From contig JADLAB010000256.1 of NCBI GenBank assembly GCA_020848455.1, positions 1 through 32,350 on the forward strand: 32,350 nt of DNA. The letters are read 5' to 3'. Position 1 is the stretch's first letter; every line of letters begins with the position of its first letter. Below, one piece after another: positions 7,721-15,066 of the stretch. The notes under the pieces are model-generated. The model did not search any database. It was not told the origin of the DNA and saw only the letters and a list, made by a program, of their open reading frames with translations. Source of the DNA: Polyangiaceae bacterium. Its GTDB lineage: Bacteria; Myxococcota_A; Polyangia; Polyangiales; Polyangiaceae. The translations under genes and the position numbers were made by a program.

Positions 7721-8857
7721 TCACGCGCCGCGCGCGCGCGCCGGTCGGAACAGGTAGTAGGTGCAGGCGATGCGCCCGTTGTAGAGCTTCCTCTTCTTCT
7801 CGGCGCGGCGGCCGAGGGCGGCCTCGAGCTCCGGCGCGGGTGTGAGCACGCCGAGCGACCAGTCGGGGCGGCGCTCGAGCGTCGTCGCCATCGCGGCGAA
7901 CAGGGCGCGCACCTCCTGCTCGTCGCCGAGGCGCTCGCCGTAGGGAGGGTTGCAGAGCACGAGGCCGCGCCCCTCGTCGCCCGGGAGCCGCTCGAGCTCG
8001 CGCCGCTCGAAGGCGACGTCGCTCGCGACGCCCGCCGCCTGGGCGTGCTGGCGCGCGAGGGCGAGCGCTTCGCCGTCGCGGTCGCTGCCCGCGCTGTGGA
8101 CCCCGGGGAGGCGCCGCTCGAGCGACCGGGCCTCCTCGCGCGCGCGCTGCCACGCGGCGGGCCCGATGCGCGGCCAGCGCTCCGCGGTGAAGCTCCTGCC
8201 GATGCCGGGCGCGACGTGGCGCGCGATGAGCGCCGCCTCGATGGGAATCGTGCCCGAGCCGCACAAGGGGTCGCACAGGGGCTCGTCCGGGCGCCAGCGC
8301 GACAGGAGCACGAGCGCCGCTGCGAGCGTCTCCTTCAGCGGGGCCGTGCCGACGAGCTTGCGGTAGCCGCGCTTGTGCAGGCCCGGGCCGCTCGTGTCGA
8401 GGGCGAGGGTCGCCACGTCGCGCAGCAGCGATACCTCGACCGGGTACTCGGGGCCGTCCTCGGGCAGCCGCTCGCGGCGGTGGGCGCGGCGCAGGCTCTC
8501 GACGATCGCCTTCTTGACGATGCTCTGGCAGGACGGGACGGCGTGGAGCTGGCTGCGCACGCTCTTGCCGCGCACCGGGAAGGCCGCGTTCGGCGGGAGC
8601 CAGCTCGCCCAGTCGAGCGCCGCCGTTCCCTCGAAGAGCGCGCCGAAGTCCCGCGCCGGGAACTCGCCGAGCTTCACGAGCACGCGATCGGCGGCCCGCA
8701 GCCATAGGTTCGCGCGGCACACGCCCGCCTCGTCGGCGACGAACGCGATGCGCCCGTCCGCCACCCGTCGCTCGCCGTAGCCGAGCGCCTCGAGCTCGTG
8801 CGCCACCACGGACTCGAGGCCGAAGGCCGACGTCGCGACGAGCTCGACGTTCGCCAT
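7721..8857 (-). CDS. rlmL: THUMP-domain class I SAM methyltransferase, RlmL type
   Basis: The protein has 378 residues, matching the stand-alone RlmL/YpsC type rather than the roughly 700-residue RlmKL fusion of enterics. An N-terminal ferredoxin-like plus THUMP region (about 1-160) precedes the methyltransferase domain. SAM motif I appears as DPLCGSGTIPIEAAL, and the N6/N2-methyltransferase motif IV NPPY is at 303-306. The predicted role is guanine-N2 methylation of 23S rRNA (G2445 in E. coli). A tRNA m2G methyltransferase is the main alternative. The ATG at 8857 lies 2 nt after the stop of the kinase-FGE gene, so translation is probably coupled. No strong Shine-Dalgarno is seen, consistent with coupling. 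Confidence 0.87.
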   Translation of the reverse strand: MANVELVATSAFGLESVVAHELEALGYGERRVADGRIAFVADEAGVCRANLWLRAADRVLVKLGEFPARDFGALFEGTAALDWASWLPPNAAFPVRGKSVRSQLHAVPSCQSIVKKAIVESLRRAHRRERLPEDGPEYPVEVSLLRDVATLALDTSGPGLHKRGYRKLVGTAPLKETLAAALVLLSRWRPDEPLCDPLCGSGTIPIEAALIARHVAPGIGRSFTAERWPRIGPAAWQRAREEARSLERRLPGVHSAGSDRDGEALALARQHAQAAGVASDVAFERRELERLPGDEGRGLVLCNPPYGERLGDEQEVRALFAAMATTLERRPDWSLGVLTPAPELEAALGRRAEKKRKLYNGRIACTYYLFRPARARGA

Positions 8858-8859
8858 GC

Positions 8860-10848
8860 TCAGTCCGCCACGCAGCGGAAGCCGACGTGCACCGAGCGCT
8901 CGCTCGGGGCGAGGCCGCGCCGCGCGCTCGTGCGCAGCAGGCGGCCCTCGCCGTCACCCCAGTGCCCGCCGCGCACGACGCGCCGCGCGTGGCCGGGCTC
9001 GTCGTACCAGCCGTCCACCCACTCGGCGACGTTGCCCGCCATGCCGAGCGCACCGTAGGGGCTCGCGCCGCCGGGCTTGCTCTCGGCCTCCATGGTGCCG
9101 CCTGCCCCGCAGCCCTCGGCGCCCTGCGTCATGACCGTGAAGTTGCAGCTCGCGGAGGGGCCGCCCCAGGGGAACTTCCGCCCGTCGAGCCCGCGCGCCG
9201 CCTTCTCCCACTCGTTCTCGTGGGGCAGCCGACCGCCCGCCCAGCGGCAGAAGGCCTCGGCCTGTGCGAAGTCGACGCAGTTGATCGGGTGACCGACCCG
9301 TTCGCCGTGCTGCCAGTTGCAGCGCTCGTTCGGTGCGGCGCTCCGCCCGCCGCCGTGCTCGCTGCCGAGCCCCTCGGCGCTGCAGGCGCCCGCGCGCACG
9401 CACGCCGCGAAGTCGCCCGTGCGCACCTCGCTGCGGTCCATGCGGAGCGCCGTGACGCTGGCGACGTGCCCGGGCTTCTCGTCGGCGGCGCAGTCGGCGT
9501 CGATGGCCTCCTTGCAGCCGTACCAGAACTCGCCGCCGGGTACGGTCACGCGCCGCGCCGCGAGCTGCGCGAGCAACGCGTCCGCGGCCCCACCGGCGGC
9601 GCTCGGGGCGGCCGAGCCGGCCGGTCGCTCCGGTGCGGCGCTCGCGGTCGCGCTCGCGGTCGCGCTCGTCGTCGTCGCCGGGGTGGCGCTCGCGCTCGCG
9701 CTCGTCGGCGGGGCGGCGGGGGCCGTCGGCGGGGCGCCCGTGCGCACGCCGGCGGGTGCGACGGTCGCGGCGAGCGAGGCTGCCGCGCTCGGCGCGCTTC
9801 CGGTCGTCGGCTCGCTCGCGCCGGAGCCGGGGGCGCCGGTCGCCACGCTGGGGTCGAGGGTCGCGCGCGCCTCCTGCACCGGGCCCCGCCGTCCGCCGAG
9901 CGTGGCGAGCACGACCACCGTCGCGAGCGCCGTGGCGAGCCCCGTGGCCGCGACCGAGGCGAGCATGTGCCGCTTCACGCTGCGCGCCGCCACCGACTTG
10001 CGCTCGAGGGCCGCGAAGCTCTGCGCCATTTCCCCGCCGGATTGCGGGCGCAGCGACCGGTCCGGGTGGAACACGCGCACGAACCAGGCGTCGTAGAGCT
10101 TGCCGAGGCTCGGGCGGGCGCGGCTCGGCGCGTAGAGCTTGCCCTCGAGGATGGCGTTGCACGTCTCGACCATGTCGTCGCCGCGGAACGGCAGCTCGCC
10201 GGTGAGGCACTTGTACACCGTGACGCCGAGCGCCCAGAGGTCGGTCCGGAAGTCGACCTTGCCCGGGTTCGCGAGCTGGTCGGGGCTCACGTACGCGGGC
10301 GTGCCCACCACGAGGTCGGGCGCGGTCTGCGGTCGCTCCTGGCGCGGGCCGAGGTGCTTGGCGCTGCCGAAGTCGACCATCTTGATGTGCGGCTCGCCGT
10401 GCATGTACGAGAGGAAGATGTTCTGCGGCTTCACGTCGCGGTGCACGATGCCGACCGCGTGGGCGGCGTCGAGCGCCCGCCCGGCCTGGCGCAGGATCTC
10501 GCCGACCTCCGTGGGCCCGAAGGGACCGGAGCGCTCGATGTGCTCCTGCAGCGACTCGCCCTCGAGCAGCTCCATCACGATGTAGGCCGCGCCGTCCTTG
10601 GTTTGGCCGCAGTCGAAGATGCGCACCACGTGCGGGCTGTGGACCTTGGCGGTCGCCTCCGCCTCGAGCGCGAAGCGCTGCTCGAGGTCGCCGAAGCGCT
10701 CGGTCGCCTCGTCGAGGATGAGCTTGACCGCGACCTCGGTCTTCAGGGTCGTGTGCTCGGCCACCCACAGGTCGCCCATCGCGCCCTGCCGCAGCCGGCG
10801 CACCAGCCGGAGCTTGTCGGTGATGTGGGTGCCGGGCTGTAGCTCCAT
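8860..10848 (-). CDS. Ser/Thr protein kinase with transmembrane segment and C-terminal FGE-sulfatase-like domain
   Basis: The 662-residue protein (start ATG 10848; an in-frame ATG at 10884 adds 12 residues, and neither has a clear Shine-Dalgarno) begins with a Hanks-type kinase domain (about 12-285). The catalytic residues look intact: Gly loop RQGAMG (20-25), Lys42 (VAVK), HRD (137-139) with Asn144, DFG (159-161) and GTPAY. A transmembrane helix lies at about 295-318. An Ala/Thr/Ser/Pro linker (about 319-430) leads to a formylglycine-generating-enzyme-like domain (433-662) with GGEFWYG, NEWEKAARG, GNVAEWV and VVRGGHWG. The kinase should be cytoplasmic and the FGE-like domain periplasmic. The FGE domain lacks the RGGSxxC-type catalytic cysteines (it reads RGGHWGDGEG), so I expect a sensory or binding role. 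The gene is coupled to the RlmL-type gene downstream. Confidence 0.92.
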   Translation of the reverse strand: MELQPGTHITDKLRLVRRLRQGAMGDLWVAEHTTLKTEVAVKLILDEATERFGDLEQRFALEAEATAKVHSPHVVRIFDCGQTKDGAAYIVMELLEGESLQEHIERSGPFGPTEVGEILRQAGRALDAAHAVGIVHRDVKPQNIFLSYMHGEPHIKMVDFGSAKHLGPRQERPQTAPDLVVGTPAYVSPDQLANPGKVDFRTDLWALGVTVYKCLTGELPFRGDDMVETCNAILEGKLYAPSRARPSLGKLYDAWFVRVFHPDRSLRPQSGGEMAQSFAALERKSVAARSVKRHMLASVAATGLATALATVVVLATLGGRRGPVQEARATLDPSVATGAPGSGASEPTTGSAPSAAASLAATVAPAGVRTGAPPTAPAAPPTSASASATPATTTSATASATASAAPERPAGSAAPSAAGGAADALLAQLAARRVTVPGGEFWYGCKEAIDADCAADEKPGHVASVTALRMDRSEVRTGDFAACVRAGACSAEGLGSEHGGGRSAAPNERCNWQHGERVGHPINCVDFAQAEAFCRWAGGRLPHENEWEKAARGLDGRKFPWGGPSASCNFTVMTQGAEGCGAGGTMEAESKPGGASPYGALGMAGNVAEWVDGWYDEPGHARRVVRGGHWGDGEGRLLRTSARRGLAPSERSVHVGFRCVAD
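9639..9706 (-). repeat. Low-complexity tandem repeat coding the Ala/Ser/Thr linker
   Basis: Short GCGCTCGCGGTC and GCGCTCGCGCTC-like units repeat within the kinase-FGE gene. They encode the Ser/Ala/Thr-rich flexible linker between the membrane helix and the FGE-like domain. Such tracts tend to vary in length between strains. Confidence 0.5.
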
Positions 10849-10928
10849 GGCGCGCTGCGAGGGTCCCCGTGAGGCAGATGACATGCCAACACGCGGGGCC
10901 TGGAAGATCAACGTTTCGGCTGTCCGCC

Positions 10929-10976
10929 GTGTCCTGAATTTGTACCCCGTTGCGTAAGTGTAGCGCAACTGGACAC
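10929..10976. promoter_or_regulatory. Nested inverted repeats upstream of kinase-FGE gene
   Basis: GTGTCC (10929-10934) and GGACAC (10971-10976) flank an inner pair, GTTGCG (10949-10954) and CGCAAC (10964-10969). The block lies 80-130 bp upstream of the chosen start in a region of lower GC. On the minus strand TTGCGC and TACAAA are about 18 bp apart, a weak -35/-10 candidate. A regulated promoter is inferred, not shown. Confidence 0.4.
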
Positions 10977-11005
10977 GATGCGCTCGGGCGCGGCGCGCCC
11001 CCGGC

Positions 11006-11569
11006 TCACTCGCTCGCGGAGCCGCGCACCTCGCCGAGCACGCGCAGGATCTCGGCCGGCGACGTGCGGTCGGCGGCGTTCTCGCCGACCTTGCGCAGCC
11101 GGATGCGGCCGGCGCGGTCGACGACGAACACGGCCGGGATCGCGATGTCGCGTCCCTCCATCGCGACGCCGTAGGCGAGGGCGACCCGGAGGTCGGGGTC
11201 GCTCAGCAGCGGGATGTGCAGGCCGAGCTCCTGCGCGAACGACTGCGACACCTCGCGGTCGTCCACGCTCACCGCCACGACGTGCGCGCCCGTCTTCTCG
11301 ATGTCGCGCCGGGCCTGTTCCAGCTCAACTAGCTGGTCGCGACAGAAGATTCACCAGAAGCCCCGGTAGAAGACGACGACGACGGGGCCGAGCTTGCGCA
11401 GGCCCGCGAGGCTCATCGTCTGGCCGTCGTGGCTCGGCAGCGTGAAGTCGGGGGCGGGCTCGCCCGGCGGGGGGCCGGGCGCGCGCGGCACGAGCTTGCA
11501 GCCCGCGAGCGCGCCCGCGAGCGCGAGGCCGAGGAGGCCGTGGTGGAAGCTGCGGCGCGCGAGCGACAT
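11006..11569 (-). CDS. Selenocysteine-containing redoxin-fold lipoprotein (in-frame UGA = Sec73), Tat-type signal
   Basis: Reading UGA at 11353-11351 as selenocysteine gives a continuous 187-residue protein. Residues 1-24 are a Tat-like lipoprotein signal: ARRSFHH, a hydrophobic run, then LAGC with Cys24. The peroxiredoxin/thioredoxin-fold domain begins at about 36 (GEPAPDFTLP). It contains VVVFYRGFW-U73-IF-C76, where relatives in the AhpC/TSA redoxin-like group have CxxC. It continues with VVAVSVDD, IPLLSDPD and the cis-Pro region AIPAVFVVD. Without readthrough both halves are useless fragments of the same fold, in the same frame. A SECIS-like hairpin follows the UGA. The terminal stop is also UGA, without such a hairpin. 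The likely role is thiol/peroxide reduction at the cell envelope. The gene lies 65 bp downstream of the ppx-like gene on the same strand. A nonsense-mutated pseudogene is the alternative, which the intact flanks make unlikely. Confidence 0.87.
11314..11346 (-). promoter_or_regulatory. Predicted bacterial SECIS element
   Basis: Directly after the UGA, CCAGCU (11336-11331) pairs perfectly with AGCUGG (11325-11320) around the loop AGUUG. A lower helix UCUGU/ACAGG (11346-11342 with 11318-11314) forms below an asymmetric bulge. The distance from UGA to the apical loop is 20 nt, and G is the second loop base. Both agree with the published bacterial SECIS consensus (16-37 nt; G among the first two loop bases). 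The loop requires codons CTA and GTT, which are uncommon in this window, suggesting selection on RNA structure. Confidence 0.78.
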
Positions 11570-11634
11570 CGGTGGTCATCCTAGTCGCGCCGCCGGCGCC
11601 CTGCCACTCGCGGGCCGCGGCGCGCCGCCGCCGC

Positions 11635-13146
11635 TCACGGCGCGTGCCGCGCGAGCTCGAGCCGGATGCCGGCGCGACCGAGCTCGGCTGCCTGCTCGTC
11701 GAGGACCGTGGCCGTGAGCGGGCGCTCCTCGAGCCAGCCCTCGGGGAACGACAGCACGAGCGCCGTGGGCTCGCCCGCGAGCCGCACGCGCGGCAGGGCC
11801 TCGGTGTCGCGGCTCCGGTGCAGGGCCGTCGCGATGCGGAACAGGACCGTGAGGCGCTTGACCTCCTCGATGCGCTCGGGCTCGAGGCGCGCGAAGTCGC
11901 CCTGGCGCAGCTTGCGGCGGTGGCCGAGGATCATGGCCGCGAGCTCCTTCTGATCCTCGCGCGCGAAGCCCGGCATGTGGGCGTTCTCGACGATGTACGC
12001 CGAGTGCTTGTGGTAGCCGGTGTGCGCGATGGCGAGGCCGATCTCGCACAGGTGGGCCGCCCAGCCGAGGAGCTGGCGCGCGCGCGCCGACCCGAGCTGC
12101 CAGGCCGCGTCGACGTCGGCCGCGAGGGCGAGCGCCGTCGCGGTGACGCGCGCCGCCTGTTCGCGATCCACCCGGTAGTGCTCGGCGAAGTACTGGATGG
12201 TGCGCTCGCGCACGTCCTCGTGGCGGATGCGGCCGACGAGGTCGTAGAGCAGACCCTCGCGCAGAGCCCCGGGCGAGGGCGTCATGCGCTCCACGCCGAG
12301 GCCCTCGAAGAGCGCCTCGAGGATCGCGACCCCGCCCGCGAGCACCGTGGCCCGCTCCGGGTCGAGACCCTTCAGCTCGAGGCGCGTGCTGGGGCCGGCG
12401 GCGATCATGGCCTTGCGCAGGCTCTTCAGGGCGGAGAGCGTGATCCCGTCGCTCGCCCAACCGTTGGCGCGCGCGAGGCCCGCCACGGCGTGCACCGTGC
12501 CGGACGAGCCGAGCGCCGCCTGCCAGCCGCGGCGCCGGTAGGCCCGCACGATGGGCGCGAGCTCGATGTGCGCGGCCAGCCGCGCCTCGCGGAAGCGCGG
12601 CTTCGTGACCTCGCCGTCGGGGAAGAAGCGCAGCGTGTGGCTCACGCACCCCATGAAGAGACTGTCGGCCTCGAGGATGTCGCTGCCCTCGCCGATGATG
12701 CACTCGGTCGAGCCGCCGCCGATGTCCACCACGAGCCGGCGCTCGACTGCCCCCGCGGTGCCGGACGGCACCGTCTGGGCGACCCCGAGGTACACGAGGC
12801 GCGCCTCTTCCTGGCCGCTGATGGTCTCGATGGGGTAGCCGAGGGCGCGGTGGCCGCGCTCGGCGAAGGCCGCCCCGTTGCGGGCCTGGCGCAGGGCGTT
12901 CGTGCCGACGGCGCGCACGCGCTCGGGCGGCATGCCGCGCAGCCGCTGCCCGAAGCGCTCGAGGCAGGCGAGCGCGCGCGCCGCGACGTCCTCGCGCAGG
13001 CTGCGGTTCTCGTCGAGGCCCGCCCCGAGGCTGACCCGCTCGCGCATGCGGTCGAGCACCACGAGCTGCCCCTCGTCGATGCGCGCCACGATCATGTGGA
13101 AGCTGTGCGAGCCGAGATCGACGGCGGCGGCTTCGAGCGCGGACAT
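11635..13146 (-). CDS. Ppx/GppA-family phosphatase with C-terminal HD-like domain
   Basis: The 503-residue protein matches the long exopolyphosphatase/guanosine pentaphosphatase form. The two actin-like subdomains show the phosphate-binding motifs AVDLGSHSFHMIVA (8-21) and VVDIGGGSTE (139-148), GTNALRQARN at 81-90, and the catalytic Glu region GQEEARLVY (111-119). The C-terminal part (about 320-503) is a degenerate HD-type helical domain. The predicted reaction is hydrolysis of terminal phosphate from polyphosphate and/or pppGpp, which ties it to the stringent response; sequence alone cannot separate the two. It is cytoplasmic. The ATG at 13146 is 11 nt after the stop of the MFS gene, so the two probably form an operon, with the selenoprotein gene next. 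Confidence 0.9.
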   Translation of the reverse strand: MSALEAAAVDLGSHSFHMIVARIDEGQLVVLDRMRERVSLGAGLDENRSLREDVAARALACLERFGQRLRGMPPERVRAVGTNALRQARNGAAFAERGHRALGYPIETISGQEEARLVYLGVAQTVPSGTAGAVERRLVVDIGGGSTECIIGEGSDILEADSLFMGCVSHTLRFFPDGEVTKPRFREARLAAHIELAPIVRAYRRRGWQAALGSSGTVHAVAGLARANGWASDGITLSALKSLRKAMIAAGPSTRLELKGLDPERATVLAGGVAILEALFEGLGVERMTPSPGALREGLLYDLVGRIRHEDVRERTIQYFAEHYRVDREQAARVTATALALAADVDAAWQLGSARARQLLGWAAHLCEIGLAIAHTGYHKHSAYIVENAHMPGFAREDQKELAAMILGHRRKLRQGDFARLEPERIEEVKRLTVLFRIATALHRSRDTEALPRVRLAGEPTALVLSFPEGWLEERPLTATVLDEQAAELGRAGIRLELARHAP

Positions 13147-13157
13147 GGTCGGGCACC

Positions 13158-14369
13158 CTAGACCCGGCGCTCCGCCGGGTCGACTCCGGGTTGGGGGGTG
13201 TCGGGCGACTCGGGCGCCGGGCGCGCCAGGGGCGGAAGCGTGAGCGCGACGAGCGCCCCGAGCGCCGAGGCGCCGCTCGCGCAGAAGAAGATGAGGCTGC
13301 CGCCACCGGCCCGGTAGAGCGTGCCCCAGGCGAGCATGCCGAGCGCCGAGCCGGCGGCCATGCTCACGGTGAGCAGCGCCTGGGCGGTGGCGAGGATCGC
13401 GGGCGGAGCGGCGCGGCGGTTGTGGGAGAGCGCGGCGAGCCACATGAGCGCGAAGGTCGCGGCGTGCAGGAGCTGCATCCCGAGGAGCGCGCCCACGTCG
13501 CGCAGGACGGCGATGAGGACCCAGCGCCCCGCGGCCACCCCGAACGCGAGCGCCAGCATGCGCGGGGCGCTCGTGCGCTCCACCAGGCGCGTCGCAGAGG
13601 CGAGCAGGACGACCTCGGCGCCGACCCCGAGCGCCCAGGCGGCGCCGACGAGGTCGTCGCCGACCCCGAGATCGCGCAGGTGGAACGAGTAACAGAGGTC
13701 GTAGGCCGCATGGCCGAGCTGCCCGAGCAGGGTCGCGACGAGAAAGCGCCGGTAGGGCGCGCGCGCGAGGAGCTCCCGCACCTCGCGTCCGATCGGTCGC
13801 GCCGCGAGCCGCCCTCGCACCGGCAAGAGGAAGGCCGCCAGGGTCGCGCACCCGAGACCGATCGCGATCGCGACGGGCAGCGGCGCCGGCTGCTTCGGGT
13901 CGAGCCACTCGCCCGCGCCGAGCGCGCCCGCGAGGAACCCGACCGAGCCCCACAGGCGCAGGCGCCCGTAGCTCGCACCCGTGCCGACGACGCGTTCGAG
14001 CGCGACCACGTCGGCGAGCATGAACATCGGCGCGCGGAAGAAGGAGAACACGACGACGGCGATGAGGATCGGCGCGAGGCCGACCGCCGCGTCGAAGGTG
14101 CTCGCGAGGGCGAGCGCCACGAAGGCCGCGAGCGCGCCCGCACAGGCCACGCGCAGGAGCGAGCCCCGGAGCTGCAGGCGGTCGGCGACCCAGCCGAACA
14201 GCGGCGGCGCGAGCACGCTCATCGCGGGCATGGTCGCGACGACGAGGCCGAGCGGGGCACCCGTGAGGCCGCGCGCCTCGAGCCAGCGCGGGAAGAACGG
14301 CAAGTAGGCGCCGAACATCGCGAAGCTCGCGAAGTAGTAGACGCGCAAGGCATGCAGGCTCGTGCCCAA
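13158..14369 (-). CDS. MFS transporter (LacY/nucleoside-symporter-like), about 12 TM
   Basis: The 403-residue integral membrane protein has about 12 hydrophobic segments. The N-terminus LHALRVYYFASFAMFGAYLP and the loop FGWVADRL (a variant of the MFS GxxxDRxG loop between TM2 and TM3) resemble the MFS_1-like group that includes LacY- and NupG-type and 3-phenylpropionate-type transporters. The substrate is unknown. I start at TTG 14369 because AGAGG lies 8 nt upstream and the first helix follows after a few residues; no good ATG lies nearby. The C-terminal tail is hydrophilic and Pro-rich. It is an inner-membrane protein and stands 11 nt upstream of the Ppx/GppA gene. Confidence 0.87.
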   Translation of the reverse strand: MGTSLHALRVYYFASFAMFGAYLPFFPRWLEARGLTGAPLGLVVATMPAMSVLAPPLFGWVADRLQLRGSLLRVACAGALAAFVALALASTFDAAVGLAPILIAVVVFSFFRAPMFMLADVVALERVVGTGASYGRLRLWGSVGFLAGALGAGEWLDPKQPAPLPVAIAIGLGCATLAAFLLPVRGRLAARPIGREVRELLARAPYRRFLVATLLGQLGHAAYDLCYSFHLRDLGVGDDLVGAAWALGVGAEVVLLASATRLVERTSAPRMLALAFGVAAGRWVLIAVLRDVGALLGMQLLHAATFALMWLAALSHNRRAAPPAILATAQALLTVSMAAGSALGMLAWGTLYRAGGGSLIFFCASGASALGALVALTLPPLARPAPESPDTPQPGVDPAERRV

Positions 14370-14423
14370 GGAGCCGACCTCTTAGCGGCAACCGAGCGCG
14401 CGCGCACGCGTGCGGGCCGTCGT

Positions 14424-14873
14424 TCAGCGCTCGAGTCCGCGCGGCGGCGGAGCGCCGTACAGCGGCACGGCCGTGGGCCGCGGGGCCGTGGGGATCGGCG
14501 GCATGCGAATCTCGTCGGGCGGCGGCGGTGGGCCGTACGCCGGCACCGCCGGCGGCCCGGGGCTCGTCTCGGTGGGCGACGGGGTGGGCAGCGGCACGAG
14601 TGGCTCGTCGGGCGGCGTCGGTTCCGGGGTGACGGTGGTGCTGGCACGGCTGCTCGGGGTCGAGCCGGTCGTGAGCGGGGTCGGCGGAAGCGGTGCGCTC
14701 TTCGGACAGCCGGCGAGGGCGGCCGCCGCGGCGGCGACCGCGGCGACGGCGAGCCACGACGCGCCCCGCCCGAGGCCGGCGCGCTCGTCGGGCGCCGAGC
14801 AGAACGGGCATGCCGCGGCGCAGAGGTCGAAGTGTCGTCCGCAGACCAGGCAGGGTGAGAGTCTTCGCTCCAT
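14424..14873 (-). CDS. Zinc-ribbon, single-TM, Pro-rich protein of unknown function
   Basis: The 149-residue protein starts with a probable zinc ribbon, with paired C-x2-C motifs at Cys8/Cys11 and Cys22/Cys25. An Ala-rich transmembrane helix (about 39-55, ending ALAGC) follows. The rest is a Pro/Thr/Ser-rich tail with repeated PPPPP and PxPTxP runs that should be extended and lie outside the cytoplasm. Similar ribbon-helix-Pro-tail proteins are common in myxobacteria, without assigned function as far as I know. The ATG at 14873 has only a weak AGGG upstream. The gene is divergent from the CxxCH lipoprotein gene across 193 bp, and lies 54 bp upstream of the MFS gene on the same strand. Confidence 0.75.
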   Translation of the reverse strand: MERRLSPCLVCGRHFDLCAAACPFCSAPDERAGLGRGASWLAVAAVAAAAAALAGCPKSAPLPPTPLTTGSTPSSRASTTVTPEPTPPDEPLVPLPTPSPTETSPGPPAVPAYGPPPPPDEIRMPPIPTAPRPTAVPLYGAPPPRGLER

Positions 14874-14920
14874 CGCCCTGAGCGTACGTTCGGCGGCGCG
14901 GAACGGTCCAGGGTGCGTGC

Positions 14921-14969
14921 GGAATTAGTCGCGCAATTCCAATATGTTACGTTAGGACACTTGGGTGTC
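14921..14969. promoter_or_regulatory. AT-rich promoter region with two inverted repeats
   Basis: In the divergent gap 14874-15066, GGAATT (14921-14926) and AATTCC (14935-14940) form an inverted repeat with an 8-bp spacer. GACAC (14956-14960) and GTGTC (14965-14969) form another with a 4-bp spacer. Between them lies the most AT-rich stretch of the neighbourhood (around CAATATGTTACG), a reasonable place for a promoter. The direction served is not clear. Confidence 0.35.
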
Positions 14970-15024
14970 GAGCGGGGCGAGCCGTGACCTGCGGGGTCCC
15001 GCGTGATAGGCCTCGGTGTGTCCA

Positions 15025-15046
15025 GCGTCACGTCGCGACGTGACGC
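15025..15046. promoter_or_regulatory. Perfect 22-bp palindrome in leader of CxxCH lipoprotein gene
   Basis: GCGTCACGTCG (15025-15035) is followed immediately by its exact reverse complement (15036-15046). It ends 3 nt before the Shine-Dalgarno AAGGAGGG (15050-15057) of the gene starting at 15067. It could be a dimer operator or, in RNA, a hairpin that shields the ribosome binding site. An intact half-site of 11 bp is unlikely to arise by chance in a region this short, even at high GC. Confidence 0.6.
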
Positions 15047-15066
15047 CCCAAGGAGGGAAGAACGCC

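Noticed and set aside
9639-9706. Possible CRISPR-like or satellite array
   Set aside because: The repeats are short, contiguous and in frame, and encode an Ala/Ser/Thr linker; there are no unique spacers.
11006-11008. Terminal UGA of the selenoprotein gene as a second Sec codon
   Set aside because: No suitable hairpin follows it, the protein is already full length for the fold, and the downstream sequence is the intergenic leader of the kinase gene.
11006-11278. Separate 90-residue redoxin fragment and a 72-residue lipoprotein fragment (11351-11569)
   Set aside because: Both are in the same frame, separated only by UGA at the redox-active position and followed by a SECIS-like hairpin, so they are one selenoprotein gene rather than two genes or a pseudogene.
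13147-14811. 5' extension of the Ppx/GppA frame across the MFS gene
   Set aside because: The frame happens to stay open, but the added translation is Arg/Ala-rich noise antithetical to the clear MFS protein in another frame; the real start is ATG 13146.
13191-14858. Long plus-strand frame opposite the MFS and zinc-ribbon genes
   Set aside because: Composition is Arg/Glu/Gly-rich without any motif, and it is antisense to a protein with clear membrane helices.
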